Source: Actinomyces sp. oral taxon 170 str. F0386 (GTDB lineage: Bacteria > Actinomycetota > Actinomycetes > Actinomycetales > Actinomycetaceae). From it: a stretch of DNA of 32,746 bases. The stretch is from assembly GCF_000195595.1 (NCBI RefSeq), contig NZ_GL882529.1:1-32746 (forward strand). Reading direction: 5' to 3'. Within the stretch, counting starts at the first letter, position 1; each line of letters begins with the position of its first letter. The translations under genes and the position numbers were made by a program. The notes below the pieces were generated by a model, which saw nothing but the letters and a program-made list of their open reading frames with translations, searched no databases and was not told the origin of the DNA. Of this stretch, positions 1-8,400 are shown in pieces.

Positions 1-26
1 ATTCCACTGAAAGGAAATCCAACACT

Positions 27-398
27 ATGATTGATCCTACTGTTCTAGAAGTGCTTTTTATGGGATTCGAAGGGGAAACGAGCGCTTTTGAGGCATTCAA
101 TGCAGTACGAAAAATGGAGAACCTCGACACCAACTCGGCTACCATAAGAACCCGCGAAATCCTAACTCAACTAACCGCGCTCAACTGGATTAACCTATGG
201 CTAGGAAATCCCTACACAAGGGCCCCAGAGCCTCATCCTGGCGACCCAAACGGGACCGACATAGTCACCAGCGAGAGAGTGCGTTCCATGGACGACCCAG
301 ATGGCCGCATGCTGGTGTATGACATTACTGCTGACGGCGAAGTTATCATTGGAGAAGAAATGGGCGTTAAACGCAGCCGCACAACCCTCTCCGAATAA
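27..398 (+). CDS. Unrecognised small protein, comparatively AT-rich gene
   Basis: A 123-residue protein that I do not recognise. It has no signal peptide and no membrane segment. The first half is largely helical in character, with a Leu/Trp-rich stretch (LTALNWINLWLG), and the second half ends in a strand-like segment (RMLVYDITADGEVIIG). An AAAGGA sequence lies 11 bases before the ATG. The gene is visibly richer in A+T than everything downstream and uses codons such as ATA and AGA that are rare in the rest of the window, so it may be acquired DNA. Small orphan genes like this often follow a toxin gene as its immunity partner, but the upstream neighbour is outside the window, so this is only a suggestion. 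The 148 bases after it, up to the next gene, contain no clear gene and only a weak hairpin. Confidence 0.6.
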   Translation: MIDPTVLEVLFMGFEGETSAFEAFNAVRKMENLDTNSATIRTREILTQLTALNWINLWLGNPYTRAPEPHPGDPNGTDIVTSERVRSMDDPDGRMLVYDITADGEVIIGEEMGVKRSRTTLSE

Positions 399-546
399 AC
401 CGTCTTTTAGGTTGACAATTTAACGGAAAGGGATTTTTCGACACGGACCGCCATCCCGAAAAGCTTCACTCACTCCAATTCACCTTCATCCGTTGGCTTT
501 GCCGCTCCTTGATTCACCTTTCGACACCGATTCACTCGGCACCGCC

Positions 547-1623
547 TCAGTGGTCGTACTCGCGGTGGACGCCGCCTCCGACGCTGGCCGCCAGGATGCC
601 GCGGCCACGGGCCAGCAGCCGGGCCCCCTTGGCAGCGTGCCTGGGGCTGCCGATGAGGGTTCCACCGGCTGTTCGCAGGCCGCCCAGGACGATCCGCACC
701 AGGCCACCGGCCGCGGCCCGGGCCCGGATCGCAGGCTGCACACCGCCTCCTGCCAGGGCCAGCTCGACTCGCACCGAGGTGGCGGCGTGGGAGCGCTGCC
801 GGCGCAGGATCCAGGGCCGGGTGAGTCGGGAGGCCGGGACGTGATCGCGCACGCGCGCCTCGTCGCACCACCGGATGACACCCCCGGCGGCGCTCAGCCG
901 ACGGGTGAAGAGCGTGTCCTCTCCCCCGGTAGCGCCGAAGGCCTCATCAAAACGCAGCCCGGCCCGGCGCACGAAGCCCAGGTCCAGCAGCAGGCAGTTG
1001 GAGGCCGCCACCGGGCGAACAGTGCCCGTGGGCCAGGTCCTGCGCACGAAAAACTCCCCCTGACGCACCCACTCCTCCGGCTCAACCTCGTAGACCGGGA
1101 TGACGGGCCCGGCCACCGCCTGGCAGCCGGTGGAGGCCCACAGCCCCACGAGCGCGGCGAGCCAGCCGGGCTCGGGATCCTCATCGTCGTCGATGAAGAT
1201 GAGCAGGTCGCGCTCAGCGGTCTCATCGAGCGCGCGGTTACGCACCGCCGCCACTCCAGGCCGCTCCTCGACGACGTAGCGCACGCTCATGCCCCCCGAC
1301 TCCACCGACGCATCCGCTGGGAAGCGCACCGGCACGCCGGCATCCGCAGCCGCGGCGAGGGCGGCCTCGCGCCCGGAGCCCTGCGCGTCGTTGTCGATGA
1401 CGAGGACCTCGATGTCGGAGACGTCCTCACCGGCGCCACCTTTCGCATCCGTCGCGCCCGCCGCGTCGTCCTCAGTACCGGCCTCGGCATCGGTCCGGGG
1501 ACCGGACGCCTCCGTGGTCGGGCCGGCGGCCAGCTCACTGGCCTGTTCCAGGACCCCGCCAACGGCTCGCTTCAGGTCCTCAGGGCGCCTGAAAGTGGGG
1601 ATGGCGATCGTCAGCCGGCTCAT
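547..1623 (-). CDS. Family 2 glycosyltransferase (GT-A fold), downstream paralogue
   Basis: A 358-residue inverting glycosyltransferase of the GT2 family, expected to act at the cytoplasmic face on a lipid-linked or surface glycan. The N-terminus (LTIAIPTFRRPEDLKRAV) is the usual nucleotide-sugar binding start, VLVIDND is the second strand, and IFIDDDEDPEPGW near residue 195 carries the metal-binding Asp motif. A later GGEDTLFTRRL segment matches the acceptor-side ED motif. Between the first helix and VLVIDND is an insertion of about 38 residues rich in Ala, Gly, Thr and Glu, absent from the neighbouring paralogue. Its ATG overlaps the stop of the upstream gene (ATGA), so the two are translationally coupled. 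Donor and acceptor cannot be read from the sequence. Confidence 0.88.
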   Translation of the reverse strand: MSRLTIAIPTFRRPEDLKRAVGGVLEQASELAAGPTTEASGPRTDAEAGTEDDAAGATDAKGGAGEDVSDIEVLVIDNDAQGSGREAALAAAADAGVPVRFPADASVESGGMSVRYVVEERPGVAAVRNRALDETAERDLLIFIDDDEDPEPGWLAALVGLWASTGCQAVAGPVIPVYEVEPEEWVRQGEFFVRRTWPTGTVRPVAASNCLLLDLGFVRRAGLRFDEAFGATGGEDTLFTRRLSAAGGVIRWCDEARVRDHVPASRLTRPWILRRQRSHAATSVRVELALAGGGVQPAIRARAAAGGLVRIVLGGLRTAGGTLIGSPRHAAKGARLLARGRGILAASVGGGVHREYDH

Positions 1624-2678
1624 GCGCTCTTCCTTCCAGCCTGCGCCCTACTCCGTCGACTGCGAGGGCGGCCGTACTCGCGCACATGCACGCCCAGCGC
1701 CCCCACGACCATGCCCAGTCCTCCGCGCGAGGAGACCTCGTAGCGGGCCTGCGCGGGCACATCACCGCGGATGCGGGCCACACCGGCGCGAGCCCCGTCG
1801 ACGCCGGCCTTGGCCAGTCCCTTGGCGCCGTAGCCCAGGCGCAGCCTCAGACGCGCCCACATCCCGGACGCGCCGTCGTCAGCAGGCCCGGCCGTGTCGA
1901 TACGCACCCGGGCCCAGGACGAGCCCGAGCGCAACGAGCGCTCCAGCACCCAGGCACGCCTGGCACGGGCGGCGGGCACGCGCTTGGTGACAACCGCCCC
2001 GGCCGCGAAGCGGATGGCCTCACCGGCCCGGGTGAGCTGGCGGGTGAACAGGGAGTCCTCGCCGCCGGTGAGCCCGTAGCGCGGGTCGAAGCGCAGTCCC
2101 AGGCGCTCGACGACGCCCAGGTCCAGGAGCAGGTTGCCGGTGTCGGCGCTGCGCACCTGGGCTCCGTCGGCGGCCTCCCAGGAGTCGAAGGCGCCAGAGG
2201 CGGTCACCCACGGCGAGGGGGCGACCTCGAAGGTCGGTGGCGTGGGGCCGGTGACCGCGGCACAGCCCTGGGCCTGCCAGGTGCCCACCAGGGCGGCCAG
2301 CCAGCCCGGTGAGGGGATCTCGTCGTCGTCGATGAAGACGAGGGCGTCGGAGCCGTGGGCCTCGCTCAGGGCGCGGTTGCGTCCGGCCACGATCCCCGGC
2401 TCGGGCTCGTGGACGTAGACCAGCCTCGACGTCGCAGCCGCGCCCGCCGAGTCATCCCGCCCGGAGAGCTCCGACGACTCCGGTTGCTCACCGCCCAGCG
2501 CCACCCGAGCCGCCTCGACAACAGCCCGCGCGCCGGCCTGCGGGTCGTTGTCCACGATGAGGACGCTCACCATCGTCTCCGGCCCGGAGACGTCGTCGGC
2601 CTGTTCCAGCAGCTGAGGGATGACCTGCGCCAGGTACTCGTTGCGGCGGTAGGTGAGCATCGCGATGGTCAGGTGCAC
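1620..2678 (-). CDS. Family 2 glycosyltransferase (GT-A fold), upstream paralogue
   Basis: A GT2 glycosyltransferase of about 352 residues. Key segments are HLTIAMLTYRRNEYL at the N-terminus, VLIVDNDPQAG, VFIDDDEIPSPGWLAALVG (Asp motif) and GGEDSLFTRQL. It aligns along its length with the gene that follows it, including the near-identical PGWLAALVG block, so the pair arose by tandem duplication. I chose the GTG at 2678 because a GGAGGAAGGA sequence lies just before it and because this start matches the N-terminus of the paralogue. The reading frame stays open to a GTG at 2717, but no ribosome binding site is visible there. It is the first gene of a two-gene minus-strand operon and is divergent from the next GT2 gene. 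Substrate unknown. Confidence 0.85.
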   Translation of the reverse strand: MHLTIAMLTYRRNEYLAQVIPQLLEQADDVSGPETMVSVLIVDNDPQAGARAVVEAARVALGGEQPESSELSGRDDSAGAAATSRLVYVHEPEPGIVAGRNRALSEAHGSDALVFIDDDEIPSPGWLAALVGTWQAQGCAAVTGPTPPTFEVAPSPWVTASGAFDSWEAADGAQVRSADTGNLLLDLGVVERLGLRFDPRYGLTGGEDSLFTRQLTRAGEAIRFAAGAVVTKRVPAARARRAWVLERSLRSGSSWARVRIDTAGPADDGASGMWARLRLRLGYGAKGLAKAGVDGARAGVARIRGDVPAQARYEVSSRGGLGMVVGALGVHVREYGRPRSRRSRAQAGRKSA

Positions 2679-2720
2679 GTCCAGCCCCGTCCTTCCTCCC
2701 GCCTGCCGGCGGCTCACGGC

Positions 2721-2749
2721 GTGATATCAAGGACTAACGGTACTATCAC
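2721..2749. promoter_or_regulatory. Inverted repeat in the divergent GT2 intergenic region
   Basis: GTGATA at 2721-2726 and TATCAC at 2744-2749 form a spaced 6-bp inverted repeat with a 17-base centre. It lies in the short region between two divergently transcribed glycosyltransferase genes, just upstream of the minus-strand start. It could be an operator or an RNA hairpin in the leader. I see no clear -35/-10 pair for either gene. Confidence 0.25.
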
Positions 2750-2915
2750 GAGCCGGGCGCGCCCGACGGTGAGAGTACCCGCCCGACATCGTCACACCGC
2801 CGAACCTGTCGGGGGTATCGCGCTCGCAACGCCACATCGCATGGAATACCTTGAGACTCCGTGAGTCATCGTTTCTGCTCCAGATCTCGTCCGCACCCGG
2901 AAGGCCCCTGTTCCC

Positions 2916-3977
2916 ATGACCGCCACCCCCGAGCCCGACCAGCGCACCGACACCGCTGAGGCCACCGAGCCGACCGCTCCCCAAGCCGACGAGAGCAATA
3001 ACGCCACTGCCGGGCTCTCCGGCCGTGAGCTGCTCTCCCGCACGGCAGTCGTCGTCGTCAGCTATGACTCGGCGGCGCTGCTGGAGCGCACGCTGGCGCG
3101 GGTGGCCGAGGACTCCCCCGAGGCCCGCATCGTCGTCGTGGACAACTACTCCACGCCCGCCGCCCGCGAGGAGCTGGTGGCGCTGGCCTCCTCGTGCGGC
3201 TGGGAGGCGGTGCTGCCGGAGACGAACACGGGCTTCGGCGGTGGCATGAACCTGGGTGCGGCCCGGGCCCGCGAGCTCGGCGCCGACCTGCTCGTCCTGC
3301 TCAATCCCGACGCCGTCATCGGTCGGGCCGACCTCATCCGGTTGGCGGCCCGGGCGCACGCGGACCGGCTGGCGCTGGTGGCGCCGGTGCTCAAGGACTC
3401 CAGCGGCCGCATCGTCTCCGACGGGATCGTCGTGTGCCTGGCCGACGGCTCGATGCGCTCGCGCCGCTCACCGCGCCTGATCCCCCCGGGCGGCACCCAG
3501 CCGTGGCTCTCGGGGGCCTGCCTGGCCCTGTCGGCGGAGCTGTTCGAGGCCGTCGGTGGCTTCGACGCGCGCTACTTCCTCTACTGGGAGGACGTGGACT
3601 TCTCAGCCCGGGTGCTCGCGGCCGGCGGCAGCCTGGACCTGGCGCGCGATGCCGTCGCCGTCCACGACGAGGGCGGCACCCACTCCGAGAGCGACCAGTC
3701 CGATCGGGCCAAGTCGGACATCTACTACTACTACAACGTGCGCAACCGGCTGCTGTACGCGGGGCTGCACCTGGACCGGGCCACGCAGCGCCGCTGGGTG
3801 GCCACCGCCGGCCGAGCCGCCCGCGAGATCGTCCTGCGCGGCGGCAAGCGCCAGCTCCTGAGCACCCGACGCCCGCTCGTCACGGCGGCGCAGGGCACAC
3901 GCGACGGCCTGAAGCTGCTCCGGGCGGCTCGTCGCGGCGAGCTGCCCGACGTCGACGCCCCTATCGCCCGCAACTGA
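2916..3977 (+). CDS. Family 2 glycosyltransferase, rhamnosyltransferase-like
   Basis: A 353-residue GT2 enzyme of the WbbL-like type that typically adds rhamnose or a related deoxysugar to a lipid-linked glycan. After a roughly 40-residue polar, probably disordered N-terminus come VVVVSYDSAALLERTL, IVVVDNYS, NTGFGGGMNLGAARA and the metal-binding LLNPDAVI. The signature block GGFDARYFLYWEDVDFSAR around residue 210 is characteristic of this subgroup, followed by a conserved His (VAVHDEGGTHS) and YYYYNVRNRLL. GGAAGG lies 11 bases before the ATG. It is a single gene, divergent from the GT2 pair and convergent with ddh, with a terminator hairpin between them. The rhamnose assignment rests on subgroup resemblance only. 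Confidence 0.87.
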   Translation: MTATPEPDQRTDTAEATEPTAPQADESNNATAGLSGRELLSRTAVVVVSYDSAALLERTLARVAEDSPEARIVVVDNYSTPAAREELVALASSCGWEAVLPETNTGFGGGMNLGAARARELGADLLVLLNPDAVIGRADLIRLAARAHADRLALVAPVLKDSSGRIVSDGIVVCLADGSMRSRRSPRLIPPGGTQPWLSGACLALSAELFEAVGGFDARYFLYWEDVDFSARVLAAGGSLDLARDAVAVHDEGGTHSESDQSDRAKSDIYYYYNVRNRLLYAGLHLDRATQRRWVATAGRAAREIVLRGGKRQLLSTRRPLVTAAQGTRDGLKLLRAARRGELPDVDAPIARN

Positions 3978-3993
3978 TTCTGCCGAACTCCCC

Positions 3994-4034
3994 GCGTCCC
4001 GCCGCCACCGGCTCGGCCTTCGGCGGCGGGACGC
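3994..4034. terminator. Bidirectional terminator hairpin between GT2 and ddh
   Basis: A perfect 13-bp inverted repeat, GCGTCCCGCCGCC at 3994-4006 and its complement at 4022-4034, with a 15-base loop. It sits in the 77-base gap between two converging genes. There is no T-run, which is common for terminators in GC-rich actinobacteria. Confidence 0.75.
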
Positions 4035-4054
4035 CTCCCACCGGTCTGCGTGCC

Positions 4055-5026
4055 TTAGAGGTAGTGGGCGCGCAGGTCCTCGGGAGCCGTGGCGGACAGG
4101 TCAGCGAGCGTCACGTCGAAGACGGTGCGCGCGCCGGACTCACCTCGAGCAGCCAGCCTCGCCACCGCGCGCGCCATAGCGGCCACGACCGAGCCGGTGA
4201 ACTCCGGGTTGGAGCCGAGCTGCAGCTCGAAGCTCACGGTCTCGGCCACGCCGTCGGAGGTGTGCCCGCGGCGGATGACGGAGCCGCCGTGCGGGATCCC
4301 GGCGTGCTCGGCGGCCAGCTCCTCGGCGCTGATGAAGGTGACGGTGGTGTCGTAGTTGGCGAAGTAGTTGGGCATCTCCACGATCTCCCGCTCGATGCGG
4401 GCCAGGTCGGCACCCTCCTCGGCCACGACGTAGCAGTCGCGCGTGTGCATGGAGCGGGTGGTCAGCTCGACGTCGTCGCCGGCCTTGATCGCAGCGACGG
4501 TCGCCTCCACCGGGCGGGTGTACTGCTTGGCGTCCACGACGCCGTCGATGCGGCGCAGGGCATCGGAGTGCCCCTGGGAGACGCCGGGTCCCCAGAACGT
4601 GGTGGTGGCGCCGTCTGGCAGGACGGCCTCACCCAGGACCCGCAACATGGAGAACAGGCCGGGGTCCCAGCCGGTGGAGATCAGGGCGACGCGCCCGGAG
4701 GCCTTGGCAGCGGCGTCGACGGCGGCGAAGTGCTCGGGAATACGGGCGTGGGTGTCGAAGGAGTCGACAGTGTTGAACAGGGCCGCGGCAGCCGGGGTCT
4801 GCTCGATCAGGTCGGTGGCCGATCCTCCGCAGTTCAGGCAGACATCGACTTTGTCCGCCCAGGCGGGCATGTCGTCCACGTGGGCGACGGGAGCCCCCTG
4901 AGTGGTGACTGTGGCCGGGTCGCGCCTGGTGAAGACGACGACGGTCTCCATGTCCGCGTTCTTGGTGATGGCCTGCTCGGCGCCGCGGCCGAGGTTGCCG
5001 TATCCGTTGATCGCTACCCTGATCAT
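4055..5026 (-). CDS. ddh: meso-diaminopimelate D-dehydrogenase
   Basis: NADPH-dependent enzyme that interconverts meso-2,6-diaminopimelate with L-2-amino-6-oxopimelate (tetrahydrodipicolinate) and ammonia, a one-step branch of the lysine/DAP pathway in the cytosol. The 323-residue length matches the corynebacterial enzyme (about 320). Visible motifs are the dinucleotide-binding NGYGNLGRGAE at the N-terminus, CGGSATD, VALISTGWDPGLFS, FWGPGVSQGHSDALRRI (the most diagnostic block), a TRDCYVV segment, MPNYF, and GIPHGGSVI. A strong AGGAGG lies 4 bases before the ATG. It is monocistronic: convergent with the GT2 gene and separated from the next minus-strand gene by a terminator and a broken antitoxin gene. 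Nothing nearby belongs to lysine synthesis, so it looks like an inserted housekeeping or accessory gene within a surface-glycan region. Confidence 0.95.
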   Translation of the reverse strand: MIRVAINGYGNLGRGAEQAITKNADMETVVVFTRRDPATVTTQGAPVAHVDDMPAWADKVDVCLNCGGSATDLIEQTPAAAALFNTVDSFDTHARIPEHFAAVDAAAKASGRVALISTGWDPGLFSMLRVLGEAVLPDGATTTFWGPGVSQGHSDALRRIDGVVDAKQYTRPVEATVAAIKAGDDVELTTRSMHTRDCYVVAEEGADLARIEREIVEMPNYFANYDTTVTFISAEELAAEHAGIPHGGSVIRRGHTSDGVAETVSFELQLGSNPEFTGSVVAAMARAVARLAARGESGARTVFDVTLADLSATAPEDLRAHYL

Positions 5027-5188
5027 GGTTCCTCCTGGTGGGGTCTCACTACAGGGCGATCCTAGGGACGGACCGTGTTGCCGCCGTGTGACGTATCGGG
5101 GAGTGACCGGGTCCTGAGAGGTGGGGCTATAGACGCCCGGCAGGGTCCATGCGTTGGTGGTGAATACGGATCACATCAACACCACCAC

Positions 5189-5272
5189 TCACGACATCCT
5201 TGCAGCCTTGGCAGCGATGAAGGCGTCGAAGTGGTCATCAAGACTGACGGAGATGTTCACTGACACGCCCAT
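5189..5272 (-). pseudogene. Truncated ParD-like antitoxin (27 codons)
   Basis: Reading the minus strand from ATG at 5272, the first 22 residues (MGVSVNISVSLDDHFDAFIA, then AK) closely resemble the ribbon-helix-helix N-terminus of ParD/CopG antitoxins. In complete proteins of this family the conserved SGRY and SEVVR segments follow and the protein runs to about 80-90 residues. Here the frame instead closes after AARMS with TGA at 5189, and no toxin (ParE/RelE type) gene follows before ddh. A GGTAGGAC sequence and a palindrome lie immediately upstream of the ATG. I read it as the remnant of a type II toxin-antitoxin operon. The rest of the 5027-5409 gap holds only the palindrome and the terminator listed separately. 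Confidence 0.55.
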
Positions 5273-5276
5273 GTCC

Positions 5277-5291
5277 TACCAATTGTTGGTA
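5277..5291. promoter_or_regulatory. Palindrome at the ParD remnant, candidate operator
   Basis: TACCAA-TTG-TTGGTA is a perfect 6-bp inverted repeat with a 3-base centre, 4 bases before the start codon of the ParD-like remnant. ParD antitoxins repress their own promoters by binding such short palindromes, so this fits a surviving operator. The assignment is by position and family habit only. Confidence 0.4.
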
Positions 5292-5344
5292 TCAACCTAG
5301 CGGTATCACACCCTGCCGAGAGCTGTTCACAGCACGTACCGAAA

Positions 5345-5386
5345 CGGGTCGGGCCGGGAAGAAACGCGTCTTCCCGGCCCGACCCG
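5345..5386 (-). terminator. Strong rho-independent terminator of the LamG/propeller gene
   Basis: A perfect 18-bp inverted repeat (5345-5362 with 5369-5386) around the 6-base loop AACGCG. Read on the minus strand it begins 23 bases after the stop of the 1027-residue protein gene and is followed by GTTTC, a short T-rich tail. Confidence 0.9.
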
Positions 5387-5409
5387 CATGAGCGCTACGC
5401 CCGACGGCG

Positions 5410-8400
5410 TCAGTGCTGCTTGATGGTGACCTTGTCGACCGACAGGGTGACGGTCTCCGGCCCGGCCGAACCGGACATGTAGGTGGTCAGCCCCACGGTT
5501 CCGGCCTCGTTGAGAGTCTTGTCGTTGTCGACGACCTCGATCCCCCACTCGGTGGGCTCGGTGTCACCGGCCCAGAACTTGGTCTGGATGTTGGTCGACT
5601 CCGCGCCGTCAACCACCATGCGCAGGTGGAGGGGCTGGCCGGCCGTGTAGGGCTGCGGCAGCACGTAGGTGCCCAGGGCGGTCTCCCGTCCCTTGACCAC
5701 GCGCGAGACCGTGACCACCGGGTTGCCGGCGCTGCCGATGCGGACCGTGGCCTGGTACTGGCCGGCCTTGGTGGTGCGCGCCGCGTAGGAGATGAACGCG
5801 CCGTTGCCGGAGGGCACCGCATCCAGCGAGAAGTCCACGACGGCGTCGGTCGATGTCGACTTGACCTGCTCGGAGACGATCGAGGCCGCCGAGCGCGGAC
5901 CGGCCATGGCGACCCGGCCGCTGGTGCCGTCCGCGGAGAAGGCCGCGGCGTTCCAGGCGGTCTTCCACTCACCACCGGCGTTGGCCTTGCCCCAGCCGCC
6001 GTTCACACTGCGCTCGAAGGAGTCCTCCAGCAGAGCCTTGCCCTCCTCGGGCTTGCCCTTGCCGTCCTTACCATCCTTGCCGTTCTTGTTGTCCTTGCCG
6101 GCGTCACCCTGACCGCCGTTGTTGTCACCCTGATCGGCGGGCTGGACCTCCTTGCCGGTGGCGGCGGTGTAGTGCTCGGCGATCTGGCGGGCGGACAGCG
6201 GCGTGCTGTAGACAGCGGCCTCGTCGATGTCGGCCTGGATGTTGGTACTGGACGGCTGACCGTTGACGCCGTGGAGCGCGTCCCCACCGATGCGCCAGTA
6301 GCCGGAGTAGCTCTGGCCGGAGGTCATGGAGGCGTCGAAGGCCGCCACATTGCCGTCCACGTAGAGCATCGCGCCGGCGGTCGGGCTCATGGAGGCCACG
6401 ATGTGGTGCCACTGACCGTCGTTGTAGCTCTTGGGCGTCGTGATCGTGGTCAGCCTGCCCGGGTAGAGCATGAAGCTGAGCGTGCCGTCATTGCGCATGT
6501 ACACCATGCGGTCACGGCTCCACGACTGGTTGGTCGCGGAGGACCCATAGCCCATGATCTCCCCACCCGAGGTCGTGGTGGTGCGGACCCATGCCTCCAT
6601 GGAGAAGGCGGAGGGGGCCTGGGAGGCCACTCGCGTGGCGGCGTGCGACTTGTTGTTGCCGTCCGAGGTCATGGCCAGCGACGCGCCGGACCCCAGAACG
6701 GACTCACCGCCGCGCTTGTAGGCCTTGCCGCGGATCGTCATGTTGCGCTGGGCCACGAAGTCCTCGGCCTTGTCACCGTCGGTCTCGTCGAAGGACCAGT
6801 AGTGGGCGGCGCCGTCGGCCAGGACACGGGCTCCGTACTTGCTCAGGCCCTGACCCTCACCGGCCTTGACAGTCACCCAGTCCGAGACCGTGGAGGCACC
6901 CCACTGGTCCGTCACCTGAACCCGGTACCGGTGAGTGCTTCCGGGGTCGACGACGTCGGTGGCGCTGAGGTCGGAGCGCTCCCAGAACCCGGCGGTCACC
7001 GACTGGCTGGAGACCGGCTGACCATTCATGGAGTCACGGAAGACGTTGTAGGTCAGGGTCTTGTCGTCACGGTCCCAGTTGGCCTTGAAGGACAGGGAGA
7101 CGACGCCGGCGCGCGGGGAGGAGCCGGTGACCTTGAAGGCACCGCCCTTCTCCATGGGACCCTGCTTGTTGGGAGCGATGTCACGGCGGGCGAAGCGCAC
7201 CAGACCCTGCTGGGCGGTGCCGTTGACGGCCAGGAACTCACCGCCGTAGACGATGTACTTGTCGTTGCCTTCAACGGTCCAGGTGGCCTGGGTGGCGCCG
7301 GAGATCTTACCCGGCGTGAAGTCGGGGTAGAAGTTGAGGTTGGTGGTGGCCGCCTGGCCCTCGTAGCTCTGGTAGCTGTTGTGGTGGGTCGCCTCGACCG
7401 TCCCGGTGGGGGCGTTCGTGTAGGCCACCGCATTGTGGTACTGGTTGGTGACGTCGGGGAAGCCCCCGATGTTGGAGCAGTCGTGGGAGTGGCTGGCGGC
7501 ATAGACGACGTCACCGGCGGGCAGCACGTCGTAGGAGTCTCCGTGGCAGTCGGCCATGTAGTCGATGTTCCCGGTGGTCCAGTTCAGGCGCATGACGCCC
7601 TCGAAGGAGCCGGTCTGGGAGTAGCTCGCGGTGTACAGACCCTGCTCATCGGCCTTGACGCTCATGACCGAGGCCCAGGCGCCGGCTCCGCGGACCACGC
7701 TGGAGGCATTGTTGTGACGCAGGCTGCCGTCGTTCTCCAGGATCGCGAGGCCGTATCCGGGCTTGTCGCTGCCCTCGACGGACTCGAAGGCCCCGCCGAT
7801 GGCCACGGCTGAACCGTCCGAGGCTCCGACGATGCTGCGGACGTAGTAGTTGTCCACCTTCGGTGCGAAGCCCGTCAGCTGCTGGGTATTCAGGTTGATC
7901 GCGGCGGCGCGCTGGCGGGCCGAGGAGTTGATCTGGGTGAAGGCGCCGCCGATGTAGAGGGTCTGACCGTCAGCGGAGACGCTGAGGGCCTTGACACTGC
8001 CGTTGGCCGCAGCCCCCAGACGTGCGCGCTGACCGTCGGCCGCCCTGACTGCACCAACGCGCCACGCGGTCTGGTCGTTCAGCGTCGTGAACTCCCCACC
8101 CAGGTAGAGCGTCTGGCCGTCGGCGGAGGCGGCGATCGTGTTGATGGTGCCGTTGGTGGTGGGCGCCCAGTCGAGGATCTCGCCGGTATTGATGTTGTAG
8201 GCCATCGCGTTGCCGCGCGGTGACTCATTCTGGCCGGCCGGCGAGCCCGCCGGCCTGACAGAGGAGAACTTACCAACGGCGTAGACGATGTCACCCACCA
8301 CGACCTGGTCCCAGACGATGCCGTTGATCTGGGCAGTGGGCAGGGCGTCGGCGGAAACAGTGCTGGGCGTGCCGCCAGCACCGGCAGGGGCCGGATCGGC

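Noticed and set aside
434-460. A possible terminator hairpin (TTTTCG with CGAAAA) after the first gene.
   Set aside because: Only six A+T-rich pairs with a long loop; too weak to call.
5149-5163. ATG-CGT-TGG-TGG-TGA, resembling a tiny Trp leader peptide.
   Set aside because: No attenuator structure and no tryptophan gene follows; four codons of this kind occur by chance.
5160-5300. A 46-codon plus-strand ORF (GTG start) ending just before the terminator region.
   Set aside because: It is the mirror image of the ParD-like remnant on the minus strand, which has the family resemblance and the upstream palindrome.
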